Assembly: GCA_046330395.1 (NCBI GenBank)
Contig: JAXLSS010000016.1
Location: forward strand, 1-64,000
Source: Ga0077560 sp046330395
GTDB lineage: Bacteria > Actinomycetota > Thermoleophilia > Miltoncostaeales > Miltoncostaeaceae
DNA length: 64,000 nucleotides
Direction: 5' to 3'
In this document: positions 15,090 through 26,427 of the stretch, piece by piece
Layout: each line of letters begins with the position of its first letter
Position numbering within the stretch: the stretch's first letter is position 1
Notes under the pieces: generated by a model
What the model was told of the DNA's origin: nothing
Seen by the model: only the letters and a program-made list of their open reading frames with translations
Databases searched by the model: none
Program-made: the position numbers and the translations under genes

Positions 15090-15632
15090 ATGACCGCCGC
15101 TGGGGGCCGTTGGTCCCCGTGGCGTTATGGCATACTGCCGCCGCCCGGGGGGACATTTTCACGGGCAAACCGCGCACGTCCAGGCAAGGAGCCCGACTCG
15201 CAGCTCTCGACTCCTGCAGTTCCGCACGGCCCTGACACCCCGTCCAAGTTGACGTTCGTCGCGTCGACCATCGGGATCATCGTGGCCGTCGTGTCGCTGC
15301 CGGTGGTGCTGCTGCTCGGGGGCCCCGCCACCGGGTGGGAGCTCGGCCTGGGACTGTGGCTGCTCAACTGGCTCGGCCAGCTGGCCACAAGCAAGGCGTC
15401 GCGCAACTCCACCCCCGTCGCGGCCGTGGGCCTGTCGGGCGTGTCGTTCATCTCGCGGGCGTGGCTCACCGCGATCGTTCTGTTCATCGTGGCGCTGAAG
15501 TACTCGAAGGTGGTCGGGCTGACCGCCGCGTTCGTGTTCCTTGCGGCGTTCACGTTCGACCTTCTGGGGCGCACGATTCTTTTCGCAACCACCCAGCGGC
15601 TCACCAAGGGCAACGAGGGGGACGCCGCATGA
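15090..15632 (+). CDS. atpI: AtpI-like ATP synthase assembly membrane protein (start unresolved)
   Basis: The C-terminal ~128 residues hold four membrane helices: LTFVASTIGIIVAVVSLPVV, WELGLGLWLLNWLGQL, a third near ISRAWLTAIVLFIVALKY and a fourth at TAAFVFLAAFTFDLLG. This is the layout of ATP synthase protein I. The position directly before atpB, with an ATGA overlap, supports the role. The first ATG is 15090, giving 180 residues with an unlikely Pro/Arg-rich leader. TTG 15249 gives a normal-length protein and would lie downstream of a CATACT box at 15131. Neither has a strong ribosome site. Confidence 0.75.
   Translation: MTAAGGRWSPWRYGILPPPGGTFSRANRARPGKEPDSQLSTPAVPHGPDTPSKLTFVASTIGIIVAVVSLPVVLLLGGPATGWELGLGLWLLNWLGQLATSKASRNSTPVAAVGLSGVSFISRAWLTAIVLFIVALKYSKVVGLTAAFVFLAAFTFDLLGRTILFATTQRLTKGNEGDAA
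15131..15136 (+). promoter_or_regulatory. Candidate -10 box CATACT for the atp operon
   Basis: CATACT lies 118 bp before the alternative atpI start at 15249. TTGGTC at 15110-15115 could be a -35, although the 15-bp spacing is short. If used, it would exclude ATG 15090 from the mRNA. Confidence 0.35.
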
Positions 15633-16510
15633 GGACCCGCACCTGGGCAACCCCGGCGGGCCTCGTCGCGCTCGCCACCCTCGCGCTGCCGGCCCTCGCG
15701 TCGGCGGAGAGCGAGGCCAAGTTCAACCCCTCGGACGAGTTCAAGCTCGACCCCTACGTGTCCATCCACATCGGGTCGCTGGACATGTCCATCAACAAGG
15801 CGGTGGTGTACCTCTTCATCGCCAGCGCCATCTGCATCGGCATCGGCCTGCTGGCCATGCGCGGCGGCCTGCGGAAGAAGCCCGCGGGTGCCCAGAACGT
15901 GATGGAGATGGCCTACGAGTTCGCGGAGTCGCAGATCGCGCGGCCCACGCTGACCGAGAAGATGTTCCCCAAGTACTTCCCGTACATCGCGACGCTGTTC
16001 CTGTTCATCGCGGTGAACAACCTCATCAGCTTCATCCCGCTGCCGGTGGGCCACGAGGGCCACCTGCTGGGGACCCCGCTGCATGACCTGGGGCTGTACG
16101 CGGCCACGGCGAACATCAACGTCACGCTGGCCCTCACCATCTGCACCTTCCTCATCTACAACTACGAGGGCATCAGGGCGCACGGCCCCATCGGCTACCT
16201 GAAGACCCTCGTGCCCGAGGCGCCCGGGGCGATCAAGCCGATCATCTTCGTGCTGGAGCTGCTGTCGCAGCTGCTGCGCCTGGTGAGCCTCTCGGTGCGT
16301 CTGTTCGCCAACCTCCTCGCCGGCCACCTGCTCATCATCATGTGCGCCGGCTTCACCATCCTGCTGGGCAACTACGCGGGTGTCGCGGCCATCCCGGTGG
16401 GCGTGTTCTTCTACGCCTTCGAGTGGGTGCTGATCGCAGGCCTGCAGGCGTTCATCTTCGCGATGCTCTCGGGCATCTACATCGGCTTCGCCGTCGAGGC
16501 GGGCCACTAA
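15629..16510 (+). CDS. atpB: ATP synthase F0 subunit a, with an apparent signal peptide
   Basis: Subunit a forms the proton half-channels against the c-ring. The 293-residue product ends with the conserved helices LLRLVSLSVRLFANLLAGH, which holds the essential arginine, and AFIFAMLSGIYIGFAVEAGH. The first 27 residues, MRTRTWATPAGLVALATLAL then PALASAES, look like a cleavable signal peptide. That is not typical of actinobacterial AtpB and may aid membrane insertion. The start overlaps the atpI stop (ATGA). The segment PVGHEGHLLGTPLHDLGLYAA is a periplasmic or loop insertion before the next helix. Confidence 0.95.
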   Translation: MRTRTWATPAGLVALATLALPALASAESEAKFNPSDEFKLDPYVSIHIGSLDMSINKAVVYLFIASAICIGIGLLAMRGGLRKKPAGAQNVMEMAYEFAESQIARPTLTEKMFPKYFPYIATLFLFIAVNNLISFIPLPVGHEGHLLGTPLHDLGLYAATANINVTLALTICTFLIYNYEGIRAHGPIGYLKTLVPEAPGAIKPIIFVLELLSQLLRLVSLSVRLFANLLAGHLLIIMCAGFTILLGNYAGVAAIPVGVFFYAFEWVLIAGLQAFIFAMLSGIYIGFAVEAGH

Positions 16511-16549
16511 CCGGCTGGTTCCAGCCGTCCTGACTGGAATAGGAGACTC

Positions 16550-16798
16550 ATGGCTCTGGACAACGACGGTCTTATCAAGGCAGCCAAGGCGATCGAGCTC
16601 GGTCTTGCGACCGGTTTCGGCGCCATCGGCCCGGGTGCCGGCGTGGGGTACCTGATGGGCAAGACGGTCGAGGCCGTCGCCCGCCAGCCCGAGCTGCGCG
16701 GCGAGATCATGTCCCTGATGTTCCTCGGTCTGGCGCTCACCGAGGCGATCGTGTTCTACGCCCTGCTCATGGGCTTTGTGGCCTTCTTCCTGGTCTAG
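16550..16798 (+). CDS. atpE: ATP synthase F0 subunit c
   Basis: This 82-residue hairpin of two helices forms the proton-driven ring. Helix 1 carries GFGAIGPGAGVGYLMG with the glycine-rich GxGxG packing motif. The polar loop is ARQPELRGE. Helix 2 carries the proton-binding glutamate E65 in ALTEAIVFYALLMGF. The residues around E65 fit proton rather than sodium coupling. An AGGAGA ribosome site precedes the ATG by 5-6 nt, stronger than most sites in the window, matching the high copy number of subunit c. Confidence 0.97.
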   Translation: MALDNDGLIKAAKAIELGLATGFGAIGPGAGVGYLMGKTVEAVARQPELRGEIMSLMFLGLALTEAIVFYALLMGFVAFFLV

Positions 16799-16801
16799 TC
16801 G

Positions 16802-17362
16802 ATGCCCGTTCCGCTGATCGACGTCCAGGCGCAGCAGGCATCCAGCCCGCTGCTCTCGGCCAGCCCGGGTCTGATGATCTGGACGCTGGTGATGTTCTTC
16901 ATCACCCTCTACATCCTGAAGACCAAGGTGTTCGGCCCCATCGGCGCCATCGTCGAGAAGCGCCGCGCCGAGATCGCCCAGAGCATCGACGAGGCCGAGC
17001 GTTCGCGCGACGAGGCCAACGCCATGCTCGATGACTACAAGCAGCAGCTCGCCGAGGCCCGCAAGGAAGCCGACCAGCTTCGCGAGCAGGGTCGCAAGGA
17101 GGGCGAGCGTCAGGGTGCCCAGCTGGTCACCGCCGCCCAGCAGCAGCGCGACCGCGTGCTGGCCGACACCGAGCAGCAGGTGGTTGCCCAGACCCGTCAG
17201 GCGGCCTCCGGCCTGCGTGACGACGTGGTGCAGCTGGCGCTCAACGCCGCCGAGAAGGTGTCCGGCAAGGCGCTCACCGAGGCCGACCACCGTCGCCTCA
17301 TCGAGGAGGCCATCGACGGCGCCGACCTGTCGGTGCTGAAGGGGGCGGGCGCCTCCGCATGA
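16802..17362 (+). CDS. atpF: ATP synthase F0 subunit b
   Basis: The 186-residue product has one N-terminal membrane helix (GLMIWTLVMFFITLYIL). A long charged coiled coil follows (EKRRAEIAQSIDEAERSRDE and onward) that forms the peripheral stalk. It is not fused to the delta subunit, unlike mycobacteria. The start lies 3 bp after the atpE stop without a clear ribosome site, so translation is probably coupled. The stop overlaps atpH (ATGA). Confidence 0.96.
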   Translation: MPVPLIDVQAQQASSPLLSASPGLMIWTLVMFFITLYILKTKVFGPIGAIVEKRRAEIAQSIDEAERSRDEANAMLDDYKQQLAEARKEADQLREQGRKEGERQGAQLVTAAQQQRDRVLADTEQQVVAQTRQAASGLRDDVVQLALNAAEKVSGKALTEADHRRLIEEAIDGADLSVLKGAGASA

Positions 17363-17913
17363 GCGTCGCCTCGACATACGCGGAGGCCCTGCACCTGTCC
17401 GCCATCGACGGCAACGCCGTGGAGGACGTGCGCCGCGACCTGGGGTCGTTCGCCGACACCATGGCCGCCAACCAGGAGCTCGGCCTGGTGCTGGGCAACC
17501 CGGAGATCGAGACCCGCGCCAAGAAGTCCGCGGTGGCCGACCTCACCGAGGGTGCCACGCCCCTGGTGCGCAACTTCCTGCAGCTCCTCCTGGACCGCGG
17601 ACGCATCGAGGAGGTCGGCGCCATCCGCCAGGCCTTCGACGAGCGCGTCGCCGCGGCCGCGGGGCGCATCGATGTGCACGCGGTCACCGCAATCGCTCTC
17701 GACGACGCGCTGCGTCAGCGCATCGTCGATCGCATCACCCAGCAGACCGGCCTGGCCGTGGACCTCACCGAGGAGGTCGATCCCGGCATCGTGGGCGGTC
17801 TCGTCCTTCGCGTCGGGGGCGTGGTCCTCGATGCATCGGTCCGACAGCGGCTCGCCGAGCTGCACCGCCAGCTGGCGGACGTCCCCGTCGACAGCGCGGT
17901 CAGCGCCGCCTAG
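17359..17913 (+). CDS. atpH: ATP synthase F1 subunit delta
   Basis: The delta subunit links the peripheral stalk to the top of the F1 head. The 184-residue product has the helical N-terminal domain (ASTYAEALHLSAIDGNAVED) and the typical C-terminal segment DPGIVGGLVLRVGGVVLDAS. Length is normal for an unfused subunit. The start overlaps the atpF stop. A 39-bp spacer with GGAAAGG then leads to atpA. Confidence 0.95.
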   Translation: MSVASTYAEALHLSAIDGNAVEDVRRDLGSFADTMAANQELGLVLGNPEIETRAKKSAVADLTEGATPLVRNFLQLLLDRGRIEEVGAIRQAFDERVAAAAGRIDVHAVTAIALDDALRQRIVDRITQQTGLAVDLTEEVDPGIVGGLVLRVGGVVLDASVRQRLAELHRQLADVPVDSAVSAA

Positions 17914-17952
17914 CGGCGCCGGCCCAGACACAGCGACCCTGGAAAGGTTCAC

Positions 17953-19499
<1,547 letters not shown>

Positions 19500-19500
<1 letters not shown>

Positions 19501-20393
19501 TGGCAAGCAGCCGTGACATCAAGCGGCGCATCGACTCGGTGCGCGGCACGCGCAAGATCACGCGGGCCATGGAGCTGGTGGCCTCGGCGCGCCTGCGCCG
19601 GGCCCAGGAGCACATCGAGTCGCTGCGGCCGTACGCGGCCAGCATGCGGCGACTCATGTCCCAGGCGGCCCGCCAGAGCGGCAGCCTGCAGGGCCTGCCG
19701 CTGTTGGACGAGCGCCCGGAGCTGACCCGCGCGGCCATCATCACCGTCACCGGTGACCGTGGCCTGGCCGGTGCCTTCAACGTCAACGTGCTGCGCGCGG
19801 GCTTCCACGCCGCCGACGAGCTGCAGGAGGCCGGGGCGCAGGACGTCGTCTACATCCCGGTGGGCAAGAAGGGCGCCGGCACGCTGCGGTTCCGCGGGAA
19901 GACCGTGGAGCGCTCGTTCGAGGGCGTCAGCAGCAGCCCCACGTTCGCCGACGCCGCACAGGTGGCCGAGTTCGTGGTGACCGAGTTCGTGGAGGGCCGC
20001 GTCGACCGGGTGATGCTGGTCTACAACGCCTTCAAATCCATCATGGAGCAGAGGGTCACGGTGGAGCAGCTGCTGCCCATCGTGCGCACCGAGGTGATGG
20101 ACGACGACGGCGACCCGGAGACGGAGCCCTCGAAGGCCGTGGCCATCTTCGAGCCCGACCCGGCCGACCTGCTGGCGAAGCTCCTGCCCACCTACGTGGA
20201 CACCACCATCTACCGCGCCATGTTGGAGAGCGCGGCGGCCGAACACGCCGCCCGCCGCACCGCCATGCGCAACGCGTCCGACAACGCCGGCACGCTCATC
20301 GACGACCTCACGCTCGCGATGAACCGCGCCCGGCAGGCCGCCATCACCCAGGAGATCCTGGAGGTCGTCGCCGGTGCCGACGCCCTCTCGTAA
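19500..20393 (+). CDS. atpG: ATP synthase F1 subunit gamma
   Basis: Gamma is the central rotor shaft. The 297-residue product begins with the conserved helix DIKRRIDSVRGTRKITRAME, has the middle segment TVTGDRGLAGAFNVNVLR, and ends with the signature helix LTLAMNRARQAAITQEILEV. The length and both coiled-coil ends are normal. Its first base is the last base of the atpA stop, so translation is coupled. Confidence 0.97.
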
Positions 20394-20438
20394 TCCGTTC
20401 CGCTTCGACGCCCGCCCCGAAGGAGAGTGAGTAGCTCA

Positions 20439-21842
<1,404 letters not shown>

Positions 21843-21846
21843 TCGG

Positions 21847-22296
21847 ATGTCCACCGCAGTCGCGACCGATCGGAAACGCCTGGGGGTGCGCGTGCTCACC
21901 CCAGAGGGGCCCGTGTACGACGGCGACGCCTACATGGTGATCGCCCCCAGCGTGGAGGGTGAGCTGGGCATCCTGCCCCGCCACCAGCCGATCATCGCGT
22001 TCCTCAGGCCCGGGGAGACCCGGCTGAAGCTGATGGACGACACACAGGTGTCCTTCGCCACCACCTCCGGCTACATGTCGGTGGAGCACGACCGGGTGCT
22101 CATCCTGGTGGAGCAGGCCGAACGCTCGGAGCACATCGACCAGCACCGGGCGCAGGACGCGCTGCGGCGCGCCGAGGAGGCCATCGTGGCCGCCGGCGAC
22201 GACGCCGAGGCCCTCACGCTGGCCGAGAGCGCCAAGCGCCGCGCCGAGAACCGCATCCGCGTGGCCTCGGGCAGCAAGAACATCACGGGGCACTAG
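21847..22296 (+). CDS. atpC: ATP synthase F1 subunit epsilon
   Basis: Epsilon joins gamma to the c-ring and can inhibit ATP hydrolysis. The 149-residue product has the N-terminal beta sandwich (VRVLTPEGPVYDGDAYMVIA, GELGILPRHQPIIAFLRPGE) and a C-terminal helical part with alternating Ala/Arg/Glu. It is somewhat longer than the usual 130-140 residues. It is the last gene of the atp operon and its stop codon runs into the terminator hairpin. Confidence 0.96.
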   Translation: MSTAVATDRKRLGVRVLTPEGPVYDGDAYMVIAPSVEGELGILPRHQPIIAFLRPGETRLKLMDDTQVSFATTSGYMSVEHDRVLILVEQAERSEHIDQHRAQDALRRAEEAIVAAGDDAEALTLAESAKRRAENRIRVASGSKNITGH

Positions 22297-22337
22297 GGAC
22301 GCCTCGCGGGGTGGCCTCGGCCACCCCGCGGCGTCCC
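22296..22337 (+). terminator. Strong hairpin terminating the atp operon
   Basis: GGGACGC (22296-22302) pairs with GCGTCCC (22331-22337). CGCGGGGTGGCC (22305-22316) pairs with GGCCACCCCGCG (22319-22330), leaving only a 2-nt bulge. The stem begins on the last base of the atpC stop codon and ends 7 bp before the convergent RCC1 gene, so it may serve both strands. Confidence 0.85.
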
Positions 22338-22343
22338 ACTCGC

Positions 22344-25214
22344 TCAGGCGGTCACCAGGCGCCGCAGGGGCACGGTGACGGTGATGGCGCGCGTGGTGCC
22401 CGCCGTTGCGGTGACGGTGATGCGCACGGTCCCCGGCGTTCCCGGCAGGGCCAGCAGCCGGCGGATGGCGGCGCGCTGGGCCGCCGTGGTGCGCAGGCGG
22501 ACGGTGCCCGTGGTACCCGCGGCGGCGGTGAGCGGTCCGGCGGTGAGCGTGGCCCGCACGCGCCCGGACCCGCGGATCGTCGCGGCCACGCGCAGCGTGC
22601 ACGCCACCGGCCCGCAGCCAGCGGTGAGGGGGATCACGCGCGGCGCCCCGGCGTGCGGCGGCGGCAATGCCACGGTGGGGGCGGGTGGCAGCGGGTTGGC
22701 ACCGGGGCCGGGTGCGGGAGCGGGTGGTGACTCCGCGGGGGGTCCGCCGATGACGAGGTGCGTCCGGGCCTCGGGCCCCAGGAGGCCCGCGCGCGAGACC
22801 GCCCGCACGCGGAACAGGTGGTCACCCGCGGGCAGCGCGTCGAGGGCGACGGGGGAGGTGCAGGTGGCCAGCGGCCGGTCGTCAAGCGCGCAGGCGTATG
22901 TGGCGCCCGGGGCCGGGGTGCTGAAGGTGACGGTGGCGGCCGCGCCGGTGATGTCCGGCGCCCCGACGGTCACGGCGGAGGTGCTGGTGTCGACCATGGC
23001 GGGCTGGCTGGTGTGGTCGGCCTCGGTGTTGCCCGCGGTGTCCGTCGACCGGTATCTCAGCCGTTCGCCGTCGGCCAGGGCCGGCCGATTCGTGGCGTCG
23101 TAGGTCCGCGTGGCGCCGGGGGTGCCGTCGGCGGCGATGACCTCGTAGGTGGTGGCGGCCACGTCGGCACCACCGGCGTCGGTGGCATCGAGGGAGATGA
23201 GCACCGGTGCCGCGCGCCAGCTGGAGGGGACGTCGTCGGTGGTGGTGGGTGGCGTCATGTCCACGGTCACGGTGAACGCTTGGTCGGCGTGGGGTGGGAA
23301 GTCCTGGCTGGAGGCCCGCAGGGTGCCGGTGAAGGTGCCCTCCGTGGTGGGCGTGCCGCTGATCACCCCGCTGGCGGGGTCCAGGTTGAGGCCGGTGGGC
23401 AGGGACCCGGCGGTGAGCGCGTATCCCGCCCCTGAGGCGATGGTGATCGGGCGGTTCACCGGGCCGGCGCCGATGGCGCCGTTCCACGGTGCGCTGGTGA
23501 TGACCGCGTGGGCCTGACCGGAGCTGTTGCCGCCCCAGCAGGCGGGGATCCCATCGACCCGCACGGCGCAGGTGTGGACGTAGCCGGTGGTGACCCCGGT
23601 GACGGGCCCGAGGCCGGCCGGCACGGAGGTCTGCCCCGCCTGGTCCAGTCCCCAGCACACCGGGGTGCCGACGGCGGTCACCGCGCAGGTGTTGAGGACG
23701 CCGGCGGAGATGTCCACCACCCGGCCGAGGTCGGCCGGCACCGAGGTCTGCCCCACGCCGTTGCCGCCCCAGCACACCGCGGTGCCATCGGTCTTCACCG
23801 CGCAGGTGTGGTCGAAGCCGGCGCTGACCTGTGTGACCGTCCCGATGTCGGCGGGGACCGCGGCCTGTCCAGAGGTGTCGTCGCCCCAGCACACCGGTGT
23901 GCCGTCGGTGCGCACCGCGCAGGCGTGTCCGGTGCCGGCGCTGATCTGTGCCACGGTGCCGATGCCACCCGGGATGACGAGCTGGCCATGGGTGTTGTCG
24001 CCCCAGCACACCGGCGTGCCATCGGTGCGCACGGCGCAGGACAGGTTCTGGCCGGCGCTGACCCCGGTGACCGTCCCGGCGTCCACCGGAACGGACGCCT
24101 GCCCGTGCCCGTCGTCGCCCCAGCACAGGGGTGTGCGGTCGGCCTTCACCGCGCAGCTGTGCAGGAATCCCGCCGCGATGCCGGTGGCCCTGGTGAGGGC
24201 GGCGGGCACCGTCCGCTGCCCGTCGGCGTTCTCGCCCCAGCAGGAGGGGGTGCCGTCGGCCTTCACCGCGCAGGTGTGCAACCCGCCGGCGGCCAGCCGC
24301 AGCGCGCCGATGGCCCCGGTGCCGGTGGGCACCGCGGACTGTCCGCTGTCGTTGAGGCCCCAGCAGATGACGGTGCCGTCGGCCTTGACCGCGCAGGTGT
24401 GGAACCAGCCCGCGGTGATCCGGGTGACCACACCGATGCCGGCGGGCACCGCGCGCTGCCCGTAGGCGTTGTCGCCCCAACAGGTGGGTGTGCCGTCGGC
24501 CCTGATGGCGCAGGTGTGGAACCAGCCCGCCGTGATCTGGGTGACCGTGCCGACGTCGTCCGGGACGGGGAGCTGCCCGTAGAAGTTGTTCCCCCAGCAG
24601 ATGGGTGTGCCGTCGGCCCTGATGGCGCAGGTGTGGCTCCAGCCGGCGGTGAGCTGGGTGACCGTGCCGATGCCGCCCGGCGGCGCGGTGGGCCCGGCGG
24701 CCAAGCCCCAGCAGACCGGGGTGCCGCCGGCCGTGATCGCGCACGTGTGGCTCTCGCCCACGACGATCTGGGTGACCGGGCCGATCCCGTCTGGCACCGA
24801 GGTCTGTCCGGAATGGTTGTACCCCCAGCAGACCGGTGTGCCATCGGCTTTGATCGCGCAGGTGTGGGAGCTGCCGGTGACGATCTGCCGGACAGGGCCG
24901 ATGCCGGCCGGTACAGACGCCTGGCCGTCGGCGTTGGCACCCCAGCAGACGGGGATGCCGTCGGCCTTCACCGCGCAGGCGGTGGCCCAGCCCACGGTGA
25001 TCTGCCGGACCGTGCCGGTGCCGGCGGGCACCGCGGTCTGCCCGTGGCCGTTGTCACCCCAGCAGACGGGGGTGCCGTCGGCCTTCACCGCGCAGGTGTT
25101 GCTCATGCCGGCGGCCAGGCGTCCGCGCACCGGGTCCGGTGCGCCCAGAGCAGGGGCGCAGGCGGTGGCGACCAGGATCATCAGGGCCAGCAGGAGTGAT
25201 CTCACCACTCCCAC
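22344..25214 (-). CDS. Secreted lipoprotein-like RCC1-repeat protein with Ig-like domains
   Basis: The 956-residue product starts with SLLLALMILVATAC, a signal peptide ending in a lipobox-like cysteine. Fourteen repeats of about 38-39 residues follow (about residues 38-565), each with HTCAVKADGTPVCWG, GQxxVP and a glycine-valine stretch. Every repeat keeps two cysteines, so each blade may hold a disulfide. This is the RCC1/BLIP-II propeller type, enough for two seven-bladed propellers. Three Ig-like domains follow (including NLDPASGVISGTPTTEGTFT, a putative-Ig motif), then a proline-rich linker and a beta-rich C-terminal domain. The role is probably surface binding; the ligand is unknown. The start is GTG. 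Confidence 0.85.
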   Translation of the reverse strand: MGVVRSLLLALMILVATACAPALGAPDPVRGRLAAGMSNTCAVKADGTPVCWGDNGHGQTAVPAGTGTVRQITVGWATACAVKADGIPVCWGANADGQASVPAGIGPVRQIVTGSSHTCAIKADGTPVCWGYNHSGQTSVPDGIGPVTQIVVGESHTCAITAGGTPVCWGLAAGPTAPPGGIGTVTQLTAGWSHTCAIRADGTPICWGNNFYGQLPVPDDVGTVTQITAGWFHTCAIRADGTPTCWGDNAYGQRAVPAGIGVVTRITAGWFHTCAVKADGTVICWGLNDSGQSAVPTGTGAIGALRLAAGGLHTCAVKADGTPSCWGENADGQRTVPAALTRATGIAAGFLHSCAVKADRTPLCWGDDGHGQASVPVDAGTVTGVSAGQNLSCAVRTDGTPVCWGDNTHGQLVIPGGIGTVAQISAGTGHACAVRTDGTPVCWGDDTSGQAAVPADIGTVTQVSAGFDHTCAVKTDGTAVCWGGNGVGQTSVPADLGRVVDISAGVLNTCAVTAVGTPVCWGLDQAGQTSVPAGLGPVTGVTTGYVHTCAVRVDGIPACWGGNSSGQAHAVITSAPWNGAIGAGPVNRPITIASGAGYALTAGSLPTGLNLDPASGVISGTPTTEGTFTGTLRASSQDFPPHADQAFTVTVDMTPPTTTDDVPSSWRAAPVLISLDATDAGGADVAATTYEVIAADGTPGATRTYDATNRPALADGERLRYRSTDTAGNTEADHTSQPAMVDTSTSAVTVGAPDITGAAATVTFSTPAPGATYACALDDRPLATCTSPVALDALPAGDHLFRVRAVSRAGLLGPEARTHLVIGGPPAESPPAPAPGPGANPLPPAPTVALPPPHAGAPRVIPLTAGCGPVACTLRVAATIRGSGRVRATLTAGPLTAAAGTTGTVRLRTTAAQRAAIRRLLALPGTPGTVRITVTATAGTTRAITVTVPLRRLVTA

Positions 25215-25260
25215 ATCGGCACGGCACCGTCCGACCTGGAACGCCGCACCCGCCGCGTCG

Positions 25261-26427
25261 TCAGACGGGCGCCACCGCGATGCGGGCGGGGTCCTTCAGC
25301 GCGTCGTGTTCGGCCAGCACCCGCAGCTGGTCCAGCAGCGTGGGCGTGAGCTCGCGGTCGGCCTCCACCAGCATGCGGCCCATGCGGTCAAGGATGTCCG
25401 CCGCGGTCCGCGCGCCCGCGCGGATGTCCGCCAGTGGCGTGAACACGCACTTGGAGGGGTCCTCGGCGGCGGGCGGTGGCGTGAGGCCCGCGCCGCCGTG
25501 CATGGCGCGGACGGCGGCGACGATCTCGGCGTCGTATTCCCCGGGGCAGCCGGCCAGCTGCGCCAGCGCCGTGTCGTGGTCGAACCCGCGTCCCTCCAGC
25601 CGCTCCAGCTCCCGGAGCACGCGCAGGGCCCGCGCCTCCCACGGCGCCGTGGGGGCGGCGGAGCCCAGCAGGCGCAGCACGTCGCGCACGCCGTCCAGGC
25701 GCGGGATGTGCGCCAGCAGCTCGTCGGCCAGCACGGGCAGACGGTCAACCTGCGCCTGCTCCTGGGCGTTCAGCGGGTGGTGGCGGAAGTGGTTGCCGGC
25801 CAGCTGAGGCGGCAGGAACACGCAGCCGATCTCGCAGAACATGGCGGCCAGCTCGGCCCGCCAGGGGTCGCGGCCCGTGGCGTGGCACAGCTCCAGCACC
25901 CGCTGCCGCAGGGCGTCGCCCCGTGCCGGTGCCCCCAGGGCGTGGGTGAGCACCCGCACCGTGGCCGGCAGCGTCTCCCGCAGCAGCACCCGTTCGGCCA
26001 GGATGAGCCGGTGCTGTTCCAGCGCGTCCTCCAGCGCGGCCATCAGGATGGGGTGCGGGCAGGGCTTGGTGAGGAACCGGAAGATCCCCCCGGTGTTCAT
26101 CGCCGCGATGGCCGAGTCGAGGTCGGTCTGGCCGGTCAGCAGCATCCGCACCGCATCGGGAGCGGCCTGCCGCGCCTGCGCCAGGAACGTGGCCCCGTCC
26201 ATGCCGGGCATGCGCATGTCGGAGGTGATCACGGCGAACGGGGGACCGTCGGCGATGATCCGCAGGGCCTCGGCCCCGCTGCCCGCGCAGGTCACGTCCA
26301 CGGTGCGCGAGAGGTTCAGCTCGAACCCCTCCAGGATGGCGATCTCGTCGTCCACCATCAGCACGCGCGGGCGTTCCCGCCGCGCGGCCCCCCGGCGTGC
26401 CGCGGGGCTGGGGGAGACGGTGCTCAC
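25261..26427 (-). CDS. Response regulator with a C-terminal HD-like helical output domain
   Basis: The receiver domain spans about 20-135, with the acidic pair in VLMVDDE, the phospho-acceptor D70 in VITSDMRMPGMDG, Thr in LTGQT and Lys in FLTKPC. The remaining ~250 residues are helical (AMFCEIGCVFLPPQL, FRHHPLNAQEQAQVDRLPVL, FDHDTALAQL). They resemble the HD-GYP output of RpfG-type regulators but lack an intact HD...GYP set, so phosphodiesterase activity is doubtful. GTG 26427 overlaps the stop of the upstream regulator gene. It is the third gene of a kinase-regulator-regulator operon. Confidence 0.85.
   Translation of the reverse strand: MSTVSPSPAARRGAARRERPRVLMVDDEIAILEGFELNLSRTVDVTCAGSGAEALRIIADGPPFAVITSDMRMPGMDGATFLAQARQAAPDAVRMLLTGQTDLDSAIAAMNTGGIFRFLTKPCPHPILMAALEDALEQHRLILAERVLLRETLPATVRVLTHALGAPARGDALRQRVLELCHATGRDPWRAELAAMFCEIGCVFLPPQLAGNHFRHHPLNAQEQAQVDRLPVLADELLAHIPRLDGVRDVLRLLGSAAPTAPWEARALRVLRELERLEGRGFDHDTALAQLAGCPGEYDAEIVAAVRAMHGGAGLTPPPAAEDPSKCVFTPLADIRAGARTAADILDRMGRMLVEADRELTPTLLDQLRVLAEHDALKDPARIAVAPV

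Noticed and set aside
23510..25110. Regular 115-120 bp repeats that look like a CRISPR array
   Set aside because: The repeats are coding (RCC1 blades), the period is about 117 bp, and there are no unique spacers of 30-40 bp.
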